This document shows, in pieces, positions 9,052-17,311 of a stretch of 64,000 nt of DNA. The stretch's first letter is position 1, and every line of letters begins with the position of its first letter. Below the pieces are notes generated by a model that had not been told where the DNA came from, did no database searches, and saw nothing but the letters and a program-made list of their open reading frames with translations. This DNA comes from Nocardioides sp. Root140 (lineage in GTDB: Bacteria; Actinomycetota; Actinomycetes; Propionibacteriales; Nocardioidaceae): positions 568,693-632,692 of the forward strand of contig NZ_LMFI01000010.1 in NCBI RefSeq assembly GCF_001426745.1. Reading direction: 5' to 3'. A program made the position numbers and the translations under genes.

Positions 9052-11102
9052 CGGACAGCACCCCAGCGGAACCCGCGGTCTGGCGAGACGACCCCATCAC
9101 GTCCGCATCCGACGACACGCTTGGCAGACGCCACGTTGCACGTCGCGCAGCAGACCTGGTCGTCGAGACCCACTCGTGGGAGTCCAGCGTCGTCATAGGA
9201 CTCATTGGACCTTGGGGCAGCGGCAAGTCATCAGTCCTTGAACTTACGATCGGTGAGCTCAAGGAGTCTGCGCCCGAATGGAAGATCGTGAGATTCACGC
9301 CGTGGGCCGCCGGAGACACAAGCGGCCTGCTCGCGGAGTTCTATGCAGCGATCGCGTCAGCACTTCCCGAGAAGAGGTTCGAGAGGTTCAGGTCAGGTCT
9401 GGCCGACGTCGTTGAGGTTTCATCACCTGCCGCCGCTCTTGTCCCTCATGTGGGTGTCGTCGCCAAGGGCGGAGCGCAATGGTTCAGCAAGTGGCTCCGG
9501 CGTCAGAGGCCTTGGGCGGAATCCTTTAAGGAGGCAAGCGCCACCCTGAAGGACCTCAGAACACCCGTCCTCGTCGTTGCCGACGACATCGACCGTCTCC
9601 AAGGCGACGAGTTGCTCGAATTATTGAAAGTCATTCGGCTCGTGGGCCGATTCGCTGGCATCAGCTACCTCTTGGCCTACGACCAAGAGAGTCTGCATCG
9701 AACGATCGAGACGTCGTCGAATAGCGTGGACCACCCTCAGGGCTCGCGTGAATTCTTGGAGAAGTTCGTCCAGTACCCGATCTATTTGCCGGCATTGCTA
9801 TCCGGACAGGCGCTCCGCCAGATTGATTTGGCCATCAACGAGGCGCTGTCGAATAGCGAGCACGTAGTGACCCCGAACGACGGTCGGCTCGCTTCGATCC
9901 GTGAGGCTTGGACCACGTGCCTCGACACTCCCCGGGCGATTAAACGATTCGGCGCACAACTGCGGCTTGTCCTGCCTCTGCACCAGCCAAACGAGATCGA
10001 CGTAGTTGACCTGATCCTCCTCACCCTCCTTCGCATGTACTTCCCTGCCGTGTACAAATCGCTCCCAAGACATCGGCAGCGCCTTGTCAGTCGGCAGCAC
10101 AAGTTCGGCTCCTCATCTGCAACGAGCTTCGACTGGACCGGGATTCTCGACCCGTCGACCGAGCATCCCGATGCAGCGCATGCAGTGGAGATTCTTGAGA
10201 TTCTCTTCCCGATCATTCGTTATCCAGGTGGTGTGGATCCTGACCGCCCTAGGGCGTCACATCACGAGTACTTCGACCGTTACTTCGCCCAGAACATTCC
10301 AGAGCACGACGTCTCGGACCATGATGCCTACACTGCGCTGGCTGCCGCATCCAACGGCGATCCCGATCCACTGCGAAGCTTGCTAAGCATTGACGTAGGG
10401 GACCGAGTCGACACAGCCATCAGCAAACTATGGTCCTTCTCAGTGAATGAGGAGCGCGCTACGGGGGCCTTCAACCCGAATCTCCTGGCCGCCGTGATGG
10501 GGTTGCTGTCCGAACTTCCGGATCGAACCAACTCACTCATGAGCCAGCAGCAGCGTGTCGCACATTGGGCACGGGATCTAGTCAAGGCGCTTCCTTCCGA
10601 CATCAAGAAGGAAAACGTTGCAGCCGCCCTGCGATCCTGTCCTGATCTGCAACTCATCGTCGACGTCATGTGGCTCGCCAGCGGCGACGACAGCGAACTG
10701 GCTCCTGCAGTCCTACAGTTCCGTGCAGACTTGATCAGCGACGTGCTCGAGGGGTTCATGAAGAACCTTGCGCTCAAGGACGATGCCCCCTTGAACCACA
10801 GAGCTCTGACGATGGCCAGTTTCCTGGGCCACTACGGCTCCGAGGTCGCATCGGCACGGATCGCGGCCGAGGTGGGTCAGTCGTTCGCCGCCGATGACTA
10901 CGCCGCGCGGTTCGTTAGCTTGAGCTACACGGTGAGCGAGAACCCCATCGCTCACCTCAGCGACTTCGCCGCCCAGTCGTTCCAAGCCTTAACCACATTT
11001 GCCGACGAATTCTTCGACCAGGAGCCACTCGCCGACGTTGATCGAGACGATGTTTCATGGGCGAACCGAAAGGCCTTCGCCCGCGGGCGTGCGCGGCAAT
11101 GA
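9048..11102 (+). CDS. KAP family P-loop NTPase
   Basis: This 684-residue NTPase has the KAP signature: Walker A 'LIGPWGSGKSS' (K60) followed by 'IVRFTPWAAGD', and Walker B 'VVADDIDRL' (D179, D180) followed by 'LLKVIRLVG' and 'YLLAYDQESL'. KAP proteins are STAND/AAA-like ATPases, often membrane-associated; F-plasmid PifA, a phage-exclusion protein, is a member. The insertion between Walker A and B (about residues 105-150) has only one weakly hydrophobic stretch, so a clear membrane hairpin is not evident. The C-terminal 400 residues are helical and unassigned. The GTG start overlaps the stop of the 45-codon ORF and also has its own GGGGG ribosome site. Defence is a reasonable but unproven role. 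Confidence 0.88.
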   Translation: MTDSTPAEPAVWRDDPITSASDDTLGRRHVARRAADLVVETHSWESSVVIGLIGPWGSGKSSVLELTIGELKESAPEWKIVRFTPWAAGDTSGLLAEFYAAIASALPEKRFERFRSGLADVVEVSSPAAALVPHVGVVAKGGAQWFSKWLRRQRPWAESFKEASATLKDLRTPVLVVADDIDRLQGDELLELLKVIRLVGRFAGISYLLAYDQESLHRTIETSSNSVDHPQGSREFLEKFVQYPIYLPALLSGQALRQIDLAINEALSNSEHVVTPNDGRLASIREAWTTCLDTPRAIKRFGAQLRLVLPLHQPNEIDVVDLILLTLLRMYFPAVYKSLPRHRQRLVSRQHKFGSSSATSFDWTGILDPSTEHPDAAHAVEILEILFPIIRYPGGVDPDRPRASHHEYFDRYFAQNIPEHDVSDHDAYTALAAASNGDPDPLRSLLSIDVGDRVDTAISKLWSFSVNEERATGAFNPNLLAAVMGLLSELPDRTNSLMSQQQRVAHWARDLVKALPSDIKKENVAAALRSCPDLQLIVDVMWLASGDDSELAPAVLQFRADLISDVLEGFMKNLALKDDAPLNHRALTMASFLGHYGSEVASARIAAEVGQSFAADDYAARFVSLSYTVSENPIAHLSDFAAQSFQALTTFADEFFDQEPLADVDRDDVSWANRKAFARGRARQ

Positions 11103-11173
11103 GTCATTCTAGGGGGAGTGACTCGCTTCTGGCACATCGGCTCGGAGGATCAAAATATCCCATGTCTAATCGC

Positions 11174-11707
11174 TCAGACGCCGAGTGCTGCCTCGACCGC
11201 CGGACGCACGCCGGCTGGCACGTTGGAGCGCGGGCGGTAGCTCGACAACGGCGTGATGCCGTGCTCCTGGATCACGTGCGAGATGTTGGCCAGCATCCTC
11301 TCCAACTGATCACCAGTGCGGCCCGTCTTCACCTCGATGTCGGCAAGCACCTGACGCTGACGGATCGGCTGACCCGAGTGCTCGGCGCGGAGCATGGCGA
11401 CGTACCCCTCGACGACGGCGAGGATCTCGTCCTCGCTCCACGTGCGACGTGCAGGAGCCGGAGCCGCCGTACCAGCGGGCAGCGTCCAGTCGCCCGACTT
11501 CTCGACCGAGAGCCGACCGTCGGCGACCATCTCCGCAGCAGTGGAGCGCAGGTCGAGCTGCCAGGTGAACAGCAGGTCGCCGGCCGAGCGCAGGTCCTGC
11601 TCGTGGCGAGCCCAGACGAGCTTGGCCACTGCCAGCGGAGACGCGCTGCGGCCGGCGACGCCGAGAGCCTCCACGATCCAAGAGCCCAGCAGCGAGTCAG
11701 AAGTCAC
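11174..11707 (-). CDS. Hypothetical protein, possibly winged-helix-like
   Basis: This is 177 residues from GTG 11707; the frame also allows an earlier GTG at 11734 (186 residues). I prefer the later start, because the extra residues (LGSWQAGP) look like read-through. The protein has an N-terminal helical region 'PLAVAKLVWARHEQDL', a Pro/Ala linker, then 'TWSEDEILAVVEGYVAMLRAE' and 'ADIEVKTGRTGDQLERMLANIS', which resembles helix-turn-helix-like helices. No catalytic motif, signal peptide or membrane segment was seen. It stands alone between a plus-strand NTPase gene and the minus-strand HNH gene. A nucleic-acid-binding role is a guess. Confidence 0.6.
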   Translation of the reverse strand: MTSDSLLGSWIVEALGVAGRSASPLAVAKLVWARHEQDLRSAGDLLFTWQLDLRSTAAEMVADGRLSVEKSGDWTLPAGTAAPAPARRTWSEDEILAVVEGYVAMLRAEHSGQPIRQRQVLADIEVKTGRTGDQLERMLANISHVIQEHGITPLSSYRPRSNVPAGVRPAVEAALGV

Positions 11708-11742
11708 CGGCCCAGCCTGCCATGACCCGAGCACGCGGCAAC

Positions 11743-11986
11743 TCAGAAGCCGGGCTCCGTCGAGCGCGCCGGCGCGTGCGGGTCAGGGACACCGGCCCAG
11801 TCACGCGGGTCGAGGTCGGTGGGGTCGTAGTCGGGATCGAGCCAGGGCCAGCCACTGTTCTGGCTGGTCACCGCGATCCGTTGGTCGATCTGGTTCATGA
11901 TCTGGTCTCGCCAGCGTTGTGTCGGCGGATCGCCGGGACCGGCGGGGCGATCGGGATCGTCCGGCGGCCCCATGTTGTCGGGGGGG
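11743..11986 (-). other. Displaced C-terminal tail of the HNH endonuclease gene (alternate frame)
   Basis: In the frame shifted by one base from the HNH gene, the sequence after the 7-base homopolymer at 11980-11986 reads as an acidic, Pro/Asp-rich tail (DNMGPPDDPDRP, then WPWLDPDYDPTDLDPRDW) and ends at a stop at 11743. That composition is natural for a DUF222/HNH C-terminus. The current HNH frame instead gives an Arg/Ser/Pro-rich string typical of an out-of-frame read. Most likely this is the real end of the gene, separated by a one-base indel. Confidence 0.6.
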
Positions 11987-13327
11987 CCGCGTGTGCAGGC
12001 ATCCGTCGAAGTCGCCATGTACGTCACCGGGACGAGTCACCTCACTCGTGCCGGTGGAGTCGCGCAGGTAGCGGTGCCCATGCGGTGAGGTCCACAACCA
12101 CGTGCCGGCCTCAACAGCGTGATAGGCCCACCCGGTATGAGTCTTGAGGCGATGGTGACGCCGACACAACGGCGCCAGATTGCAGGAGCAGGTGCGCCCA
12201 CCGGCCCCGTGCGCCACGACGTGGTCGCAGTCGCACGCCCGTGCCGGGCGGGTGCAGAACGGGAACACACAACACCCGTTGACTCCCGCGACCTGCGCCT
12301 TGAGCCGCTCGGGCACCTCGTAAGAACCCACCATCTCGTGATCAGCCAGGTCAACGACCGGGCGCACCGTCACCCGGGTGTCGGCACGGGCGGCCCACTC
12401 GGCCACCATCGCCGCCGCCACCGGCTGGTCGCCCCGCTCGAACCGACCCACCGGGCCGATCCCGTGCACCGCATCAGCGGAGAGGTGCATCACGATGGTC
12501 ATCTGCTTGCGCCGCGGCCTCGGTGCCTCCTCACCCTCCAACAAGGCCAACGCCCGGGCCGGATCAGCCAAGATGCCGACCGCCAACGCCCGGCGTACGT
12601 CCAGCGGCTCCTCACAACCCCCGTCAGCCAACGCCCGGGCAAGGGCGGTGACGGTGTCATTGAAGTCGTAGGCGTCCTTGAGGTCCGCCGAGATCAAGAT
12701 CGAGGCGACCCCGCCCGCGGAAACACCCTCCAGGAGCCGCACCTGACGCTGGTCCAAGGCCGCAGCCCGCTGCTTCTCCCGCTCCAACGGGTAGAGCTTC
12801 AACAACGCCTCGTCGAGCAACCTCTCCAGCTTGATGAACCCGACCTTGTGCACGATCGGGTGCACGTGCTCGTCGACGAACACAGCCACGTCGTCGGGGT
12901 GACCGATCGTGGTGGCAGCAACCCGACGGGCCCGCCAGGCGGTGACCTCCCCGGCCAACAGGCGCGACCAGGTGCGCTCGCAGCGGTGCCGCAACTCCAG
13001 CGCCTCATGGATCATCCGCTCACCGGCCGCGGTCGACAACCCGAGGGCAGCGGCGAACTCCGCGACCGCCGCCCAGTGCACCAACGGCAGGCACTCGGCC
13101 GCCTCCTCACCGAACGCCGCCTCGGCCAGGACGTCGGTGGGGTGCGTGTCGGCCCACTGCACCGCACGCAGCAACAACACCCGCTCCGCGTCATCGGCCA
13201 GCCCTCGCGCCCGCACCGCATCGGCCAGCACCGCACCCGCACCCCCATCGCCGGGCAACGCCTGCGAGAGCGCGCCCGACCCGTGACCGGCGGTGGCCGG
13301 GAACGGGGTGTCGAAGATGGTGGTCAT
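11801..13327 (-). CDS. DUF222 / HNH endonuclease (13E12 repeat family), 3' end frameshifted
   Basis: The ATG at 13327 gives 508 residues in this frame. The N-terminal two-thirds is the DUF222 helical region found beside HNH nucleases in actinobacteria, with 'ERMIHEALELRHRCERTW' and 'AWRARRVAATTIG'. The C-terminal HNH domain has the cysteine framework 'CCVFPFCTRPARACDCDHVV' followed by 'CSCNLAPLCRRHHRLK', a zinc-supported HNH site. These genes occur in many copies in Nocardioides and Mycobacterium and are probably mobile nicking endonucleases. After about residue 440 the frame turns Arg/Ser-rich, and the natural tail lies in another frame (see 11743-11986). The DUF2182 gene is divergent, 334 bases away. 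Confidence 0.87.
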   Translation of the reverse strand: MTTIFDTPFPATAGHGSGALSQALPGDGGAGAVLADAVRARGLADDAERVLLLRAVQWADTHPTDVLAEAAFGEEAAECLPLVHWAAVAEFAAALGLSTAAGERMIHEALELRHRCERTWSRLLAGEVTAWRARRVAATTIGHPDDVAVFVDEHVHPIVHKVGFIKLERLLDEALLKLYPLEREKQRAAALDQRQVRLLEGVSAGGVASILISADLKDAYDFNDTVTALARALADGGCEEPLDVRRALAVGILADPARALALLEGEEAPRPRRKQMTIVMHLSADAVHGIGPVGRFERGDQPVAAAMVAEWAARADTRVTVRPVVDLADHEMVGSYEVPERLKAQVAGVNGCCVFPFCTRPARACDCDHVVAHGAGGRTCSCNLAPLCRRHHRLKTHTGWAYHAVEAGTWLWTSPHGHRYLRDSTGTSEVTRPGDVHGDFDGCLHTRPPRQHGAAGRSRSPRRSRRSADTTLARPDHEPDRPTDRGDQPEQWLALARSRLRPHRPRPA

Positions 13328-13661
13328 GGCAGCAATTCTTCCCGAGATCACCACCGAACGACAGGGGTGCAACTCAATCTGTGGAGAACTATTTCCGCAG
13401 GTCAGACCCACAATTGCCGTCCCACAGGCTTCTGTGGAGAACCCACTCACAGAACCCCCTCACGTCACACCAGACCCAGGTTCTCCACACTCGATCCACA
13501 GCCTCCGACGCGCACGTCGACCCGTCAAATGCCCCGGCCGGGCTATGGAGTCCGGAACCGTGTCGGCGTAGGTTGCAAAGCGAGCCTTGCGCCGACAACA
13601 GCACGTCCGACCGCACGTCCAATCGCCCTCTCGGGGAGCCCTCAGCAGGGACTGCCGAGAG
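13328..13661. other. Divergent intergenic region with repeated TGTGGAGAAC motif
   Basis: This 334-base gene-free stretch separates the HNH gene from DUF2182. It holds three copies of TGTGGAGAAC: 13380-13389 and 13433-13442 on plus, and 13480-13489 on minus. A fourth copy is at 1070-1079, just upstream of the partial first gene. The motif shares TGTGGA with DnaA boxes but not the full 9-mer. No terminator or RNA gene was recognised. Confidence 0.45.
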
Positions 13662-14438
13662 ATGAGCCACCTCAGATCGAGCACCCCTCGCATCAGCGGC
13701 GAGATCCTGACGCTGACCTTGGTCGCCTGCGCCGCGGCCGCATGGTGGCTGACGTCGATGCTCTCGGCCGACATGACCAGCGACATGAGCAGCGACATGA
13801 GCGGCGAGATGGGCGACACCAAGACCGTCATGGCCCTCGGCCCGTTCCTGGTCGCGTGGACGTTGATGATGGCGGCGATGATGCTGCCGGCGGTCACCCC
13901 GGTGGTTCGGCTCTACCAGCGGGCAGCCGCCGCGGGAAAGGTCGCGCCGACGGGATGGTTCGTCACTGCCTACCTCATTGTGTGGGCGCTCACGGGGCTG
14001 CCAGCGTACCTGCTGTGGCGGGAGCTGGCGATGCCTCTCCAGGACGGCGAGGGATGGGCGCGCCGGCTGGCCGGCGCCACCTTGGTGTTCGCCGGCGCCT
14101 ACCAGCTCACTCCGTTGAAGCGGGCCTGCCTGCGGCACTGTCGCTCCCCGATGTCCTACTTCATGCGGCTTCGCGGATCGCTCGAGCGACCCGGCGGGGC
14201 ATTCCGCGCCGGATTGCTGCACGCGGGCTACTGCTGCGGGTGCTGTGTCGCCCTGATGCTCGTGCTCGTCGCGACGGCTGCCATGAACCCGTGGTGGGCC
14301 GTGTTGATCGCCGTCGGCGTCTTCGTCGAACGCAACCTTCGATGGGGAGCCACGTTCGCCACCTGGCTCGGGGTGGCCCTGCTGGGCCTCGGAACAGCCG
14401 TCGTGCTGAGCCCGACCCTGCTGTCCGATCTGATCTGA
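13662..14438 (+). CDS. DUF2182 domain-containing integral membrane protein
   Basis: The ATG at 13662 gives 258 residues. Six or so hydrophobic helices span the protein. A Met/Asp/Ser-rich loop after the first helix (ADMTSDMSSDMSGEMGD) and a 'WTLMMAAMMLPAV' helix are typical of DUF2182, annotated as predicted metal-binding membrane proteins. A cysteine cluster 'YCCGCC' near residue 190 and 'CLRHC' before it could hold metal. The DUF1326 gene follows 19 bases downstream with a strong ribosome site; the DUF2182-DUF1326 pairing is recurrent in bacteria and suggests joint function. The frame is open upstream to 13587, but that part lacks family features. Confidence 0.85.
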   Translation: MSHLRSSTPRISGEILTLTLVACAAAAWWLTSMLSADMTSDMSSDMSGEMGDTKTVMALGPFLVAWTLMMAAMMLPAVTPVVRLYQRAAAAGKVAPTGWFVTAYLIVWALTGLPAYLLWRELAMPLQDGEGWARRLAGATLVFAGAYQLTPLKRACLRHCRSPMSYFMRLRGSLERPGGAFRAGLLHAGYCCGCCVALMLVLVATAAMNPWWAVLIAVGVFVERNLRWGATFATWLGVALLGLGTAVVLSPTLLSDLI

Positions 14439-14457
14439 AGAAGAAGGAAGGCACACC

Positions 14458-15087
14458 ATGACAACCACCGAAGCAGGGCCCACGACGCGCTGGAACCTGT
14501 CTGGCGTCGGCTACGAATACTGCAACTGCAACCCCGGCTGCACCTGCAACTTCAGCGGCTTCCCGTCGTCCTCCGACGGCAGCTGCAAGGCGCTCGTCGC
14601 CAACGTCATCCGCGAGGGCCGGTGTGGGGACGTCGACCTCGCCGGAGTCTCCGCGGTCGCGATCATCGACTGGCCGCACGCCATCCACGACGGCAACGGA
14701 CGTGCGGTCTTCGTGGTGGCGCCCGAGACCACCGACGACCAGATCGGGGCCCTGAGCCAGATCTACACCGGTGCACTCGGCGGTATGCCGTGGGAGATCC
14801 TCGGGACGACGTACGACGTGGTCGGGCTGGTCAAGTCTCAGATCAACATCACCGAGGCCGGCATCGACTCCGCCGTGGAGATCGAGGGGGTCGGCCGCGC
14901 CGAGGGACGGTCGATGCGGAACCCGGTGACCGACGAGCCGCACGAGGCCCACATCACCCTGCCCGACGGCTTCATCTGGACCGACGGCAACTGCGGAGTC
15001 GGCTCTTTCAACGCCTCTGCCGAGGGCGTCTCCCTCGACTTCTCCGACACCAACTGGATCCACTACGACTTCAGCTGGAGCAACTGA
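14458..15087 (+). CDS. DUF1326 domain-containing protein
   Basis: A 209-residue soluble protein with the DUF1326 hallmark near the N-terminus: 'CNCNPGCTCNFSGFPS', four closely spaced cysteines that could bind a metal or form disulfides. The rest is a mostly beta fold with 'GALGGMPWEILGTTY' and a 'DGNCGVGSFNASAEG' segment near the C-terminus. The ATG at 14458 sits behind an AGAAGGAAGG-type ribosome site. It lies directly after the DUF2182 membrane gene and is almost certainly in one operon with it. DUF1326 has no established activity. The cysteine cluster plus the membrane partner's CCGCC motif makes metal handling plausible but unproven. Confidence 0.88.
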   Translation: MTTTEAGPTTRWNLSGVGYEYCNCNPGCTCNFSGFPSSSDGSCKALVANVIREGRCGDVDLAGVSAVAIIDWPHAIHDGNGRAVFVVAPETTDDQIGALSQIYTGALGGMPWEILGTTYDVVGLVKSQINITEAGIDSAVEIEGVGRAEGRSMRNPVTDEPHEAHITLPDGFIWTDGNCGVGSFNASAEGVSLDFSDTNWIHYDFSWSN

Positions 15088-15242
15088 CGCACCGGCCATC
15101 AGGTCACCCGTCACGCCACGGTCACTGTGATGGGCGACCTTCCCGCGCGCGCCCACATCCAGACCGACGGGCGAGCGCTCCTGGCTGGACCGGGGGCCGG
15201 ACGACGACCAAATGGGGGAAATCCTGACCTCTCTCCGCGAAA

Positions 15243-15262
15243 CTCTTGACAGTTGTCAAGAG
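15243..15262. promoter_or_regulatory. 20-bp dyad operator with embedded TTGACA
   Basis: CTCTTGACA (15243-15251) and TGTCAAGAG (15254-15262) are perfect 9-base inverted arms separated by GT. The left arm contains a perfect -35 hexamer TTGACA (15246-15251). The dyad lies 54 bases before the SDR gene, so a dimeric repressor of TetR or MarR type bound here would block the promoter. No gene for such a regulator lies next to it. The dyad differs from the TGTATACA sites further on. Confidence 0.7.
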
Positions 15263-15315
15263 AATGAGGAGCGTGTGACCTGAGCCACACCACCCCTCTC
15301 GCGAAGGAGCAACAG

Positions 15316-16110
15316 ATGAGCGTGTTCGACCTGACCGGGCGCACAGCCCTGGTGACCGGAGGTGCCCAGGGACTCGGCGAGGGCATGGCGCAGGCGCTCG
15401 CGGCAGCGGGCGCGAAGGTGATGATCGGCGACCTCCAGGAGGAGTCCGGCCAAGCGGTGGCCAAGGCACTCGGCGACGGGCACGGCTTCGTCCGGCTCGA
15501 CGTGACCGACGAGGCCAGCTGGGAGGCGGCGGTCGCCGAGACCGTCTCGACGCTCGACGGGCTCGACATCCTGGTCAACAACGCGGGCATCGAGATCACC
15601 AGCCTGATCACCGAGCTCGACCCCGACGCCGTACGCCGCATGCTCGAGGTCAACGTGCTCGGCACCGCCCTCGGCCTCAAGCACGGGCTGCGCACCATGC
15701 GTCCCGGCGGCGCGGCCGGCAACGGCGGCAGCATCATCAACATCTCGTCCGTCGCGGCGACCATCGCCTTCCCGGGCATCTCGGTCTACTCCGCGACGAA
15801 GTCCGCGGTCGACCGGCTCACCCGGGTGGCCGCGATGGAGGCCGGCAAGCTCGGCGCCGGCGTACGCGTCAACTGCATCTACCCCGGCCTCGTGCCCACC
15901 GCAATGGGTGCCGGACTGGCCAACGACGTCGCAGCGCTGGGCCTCTTCGGCTCGCCGGAAGAAGCAGTGGGCGCGGTCATCGAGCTCACCCCCGCCGGTC
16001 GCCTCGGCGAGGTCGGCGACATGGCCGACGCCGTCGTCTTCCTCGCCTCCGACGCTGCCCGCTTCGTCACCGGGGCCGGCCTGCCGGTCGACGGCGGCAT
16101 GGGCATGTGA
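15316..16110 (+). CDS. SDR family NAD(P)-dependent oxidoreductase
   Basis: A 264-residue classical short-chain dehydrogenase/reductase. The cofactor motif 'TGGAQGLGEG' lies at about residues 15-24, 'NNAG' near residue 92, the catalytic Ser in 'IINISSVAA', and the Y-x3-K pair in 'YSATKSAVD'. The C-terminal 'FVTGAGLPVDGGMGM' is standard. It likely acts on a 3-hydroxyacyl-CoA or a similar alcohol. A GGAG-type ribosome site precedes ATG 15316. It is the first gene of a three-gene run with a saccharopine-dehydrogenase-like protein and an acyl-CoA ligase, controlled by the dyad at 15243-15262. Substrate not determinable from sequence. Confidence 0.92.
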   Translation: MSVFDLTGRTALVTGGAQGLGEGMAQALAAAGAKVMIGDLQEESGQAVAKALGDGHGFVRLDVTDEASWEAAVAETVSTLDGLDILVNNAGIEITSLITELDPDAVRRMLEVNVLGTALGLKHGLRTMRPGGAAGNGGSIINISSVAATIAFPGISVYSATKSAVDRLTRVAAMEAGKLGAGVRVNCIYPGLVPTAMGAGLANDVAALGLFGSPEEAVGAVIELTPAGRLGEVGDMADAVVFLASDAARFVTGAGLPVDGGMGM

Positions 16111-16183
16111 CAGCGCCCATCACCCACTGCCCTCTCACCCAGCTCCCTCCCCCTCCCGAAAGCACGTCCCGAAAGGCATCCCC

Positions 16184-17311
16184 ATGAGTGACAAGCCCGT
16201 CATCGTCTACGGCGCATCCGGCTACACCGGCCGACTCGTCTGCGAGTACCTCCGCGAGTACAACGTCCCCTTCGTCGCCGCCGGCCGCAGCCAGGACAAG
16301 CTCGAGTCGTCAATGGGCAGCAACGTCGCCGGCATCGAGACCGCCGACTACGAGGTGCAGACCGTCGACCACGACGTCGAGTCGCTGACCAAGCTCTTCC
16401 AGGGCGCGCAGGTCGTGCTCAACACGGTCGGCCCGTTCAGCGTCCACGGCCCCGAGGTGGTCGAGGCCAGCCTGGCTGCCGGCGTCCACTACACCGACAC
16501 CACAGGCGAGCAGGACTGGCTGATCACCTGCGAAGAGCAGTACGGCGCCGACTTCGCCGCCGCCGGTCTCCTGCTCTCCCCCGGCCTCGCCCAGATGTAC
16601 ACCACCGGCGAGATCGCCGCCCAGCTCTGCCTCGAGACGCCCGGGCTCGACACCCTCGACATCGCGGTCTTCTGGGGTGGCAGCCCGACGATCGCCTCGA
16701 CCCGCACGATCCTGGTCAACGCCGCCACGTCCGCGGCGCACTACCTCGAGCAGAACCAGTACGTCGCCTTCGATCCCGGCCAGGGCCTCGTGCCGCTCGT
16801 CGTACCGGGCCAGCACGAGCTCGCCCTCTCCCTACCCTGGGGCGGTACGTCGCACCCGGTGTGGTTCAAGCGCGATCCGCGGGTGGCCAACGTGAAGGCG
16901 CAGGGCGGCGTCTTCAACGCGGCGCTGATGAACGGCGTACCCCAGATCGTCGCGGCCGCCCTCGAGGCCACCAAGGACATGAACGACGCCGACCGCGACG
17001 CCGCGCTGACCGCGACCGCCGCCCAGGTGATGAACGAGATGCCGCCGCGCGAGAACCCGCGGGTCAACAAGTCCCTCGACTCCGTGCACGCCTCCGGGCC
17101 GTTGGGTCGCGCGCACTGCGTGATCCACGGCAACAGCAACTACAAGCAGACCGGGCTGCTGCAGGCGTACGCCGCGTACTCCCTGCTGCAGACCCCGCCG
17201 AAGCAGGTCGGGTTCGCCTCGGGCTGCCAGGCGTTCGGCCACCGCGAGCTGCTCGGCGTCCTCCGCTCCTTCGGCCTGGTCGCGGAGCCACAGCTGACGG
17301 TCCTGCGCTGA
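16184..17311 (+). CDS. Saccharopine dehydrogenase-like oxidoreductase (DUF5938-like)
   Basis: The ATG at 16184 begins 'MSDKPVIVYGASGYTGRLV', an N-terminal Rossmann nucleotide-binding motif (GASGYTG) typical of the saccharopine dehydrogenase/trans-acting enoyl reductase-like family. The protein has 375 residues, with 'VVLNTVGPFSVHGPEVV' (about 85-101) and 'GVHYTDTTGEQDW' as family segments. The longer frame back to 15908 overlaps the SDR gene and was rejected. The stop TGA overlaps the ATG of the acyl-CoA ligase gene (TGATG at 17309-17313), so the two are translationally coupled. Together with the SDR this suggests CoA-linked catabolism, perhaps of a cyclic or branched acid. The DUF5938 name is from memory and less certain than the fold. 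Confidence 0.82.
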   Translation: MSDKPVIVYGASGYTGRLVCEYLREYNVPFVAAGRSQDKLESSMGSNVAGIETADYEVQTVDHDVESLTKLFQGAQVVLNTVGPFSVHGPEVVEASLAAGVHYTDTTGEQDWLITCEEQYGADFAAAGLLLSPGLAQMYTTGEIAAQLCLETPGLDTLDIAVFWGGSPTIASTRTILVNAATSAAHYLEQNQYVAFDPGQGLVPLVVPGQHELALSLPWGGTSHPVWFKRDPRVANVKAQGGVFNAALMNGVPQIVAAALEATKDMNDADRDAALTATAAQVMNEMPPRENPRVNKSLDSVHASGPLGRAHCVIHGNSNYKQTGLLQAYAAYSLLQTPPKQVGFASGCQAFGHRELLGVLRSFGLVAEPQLTVLR

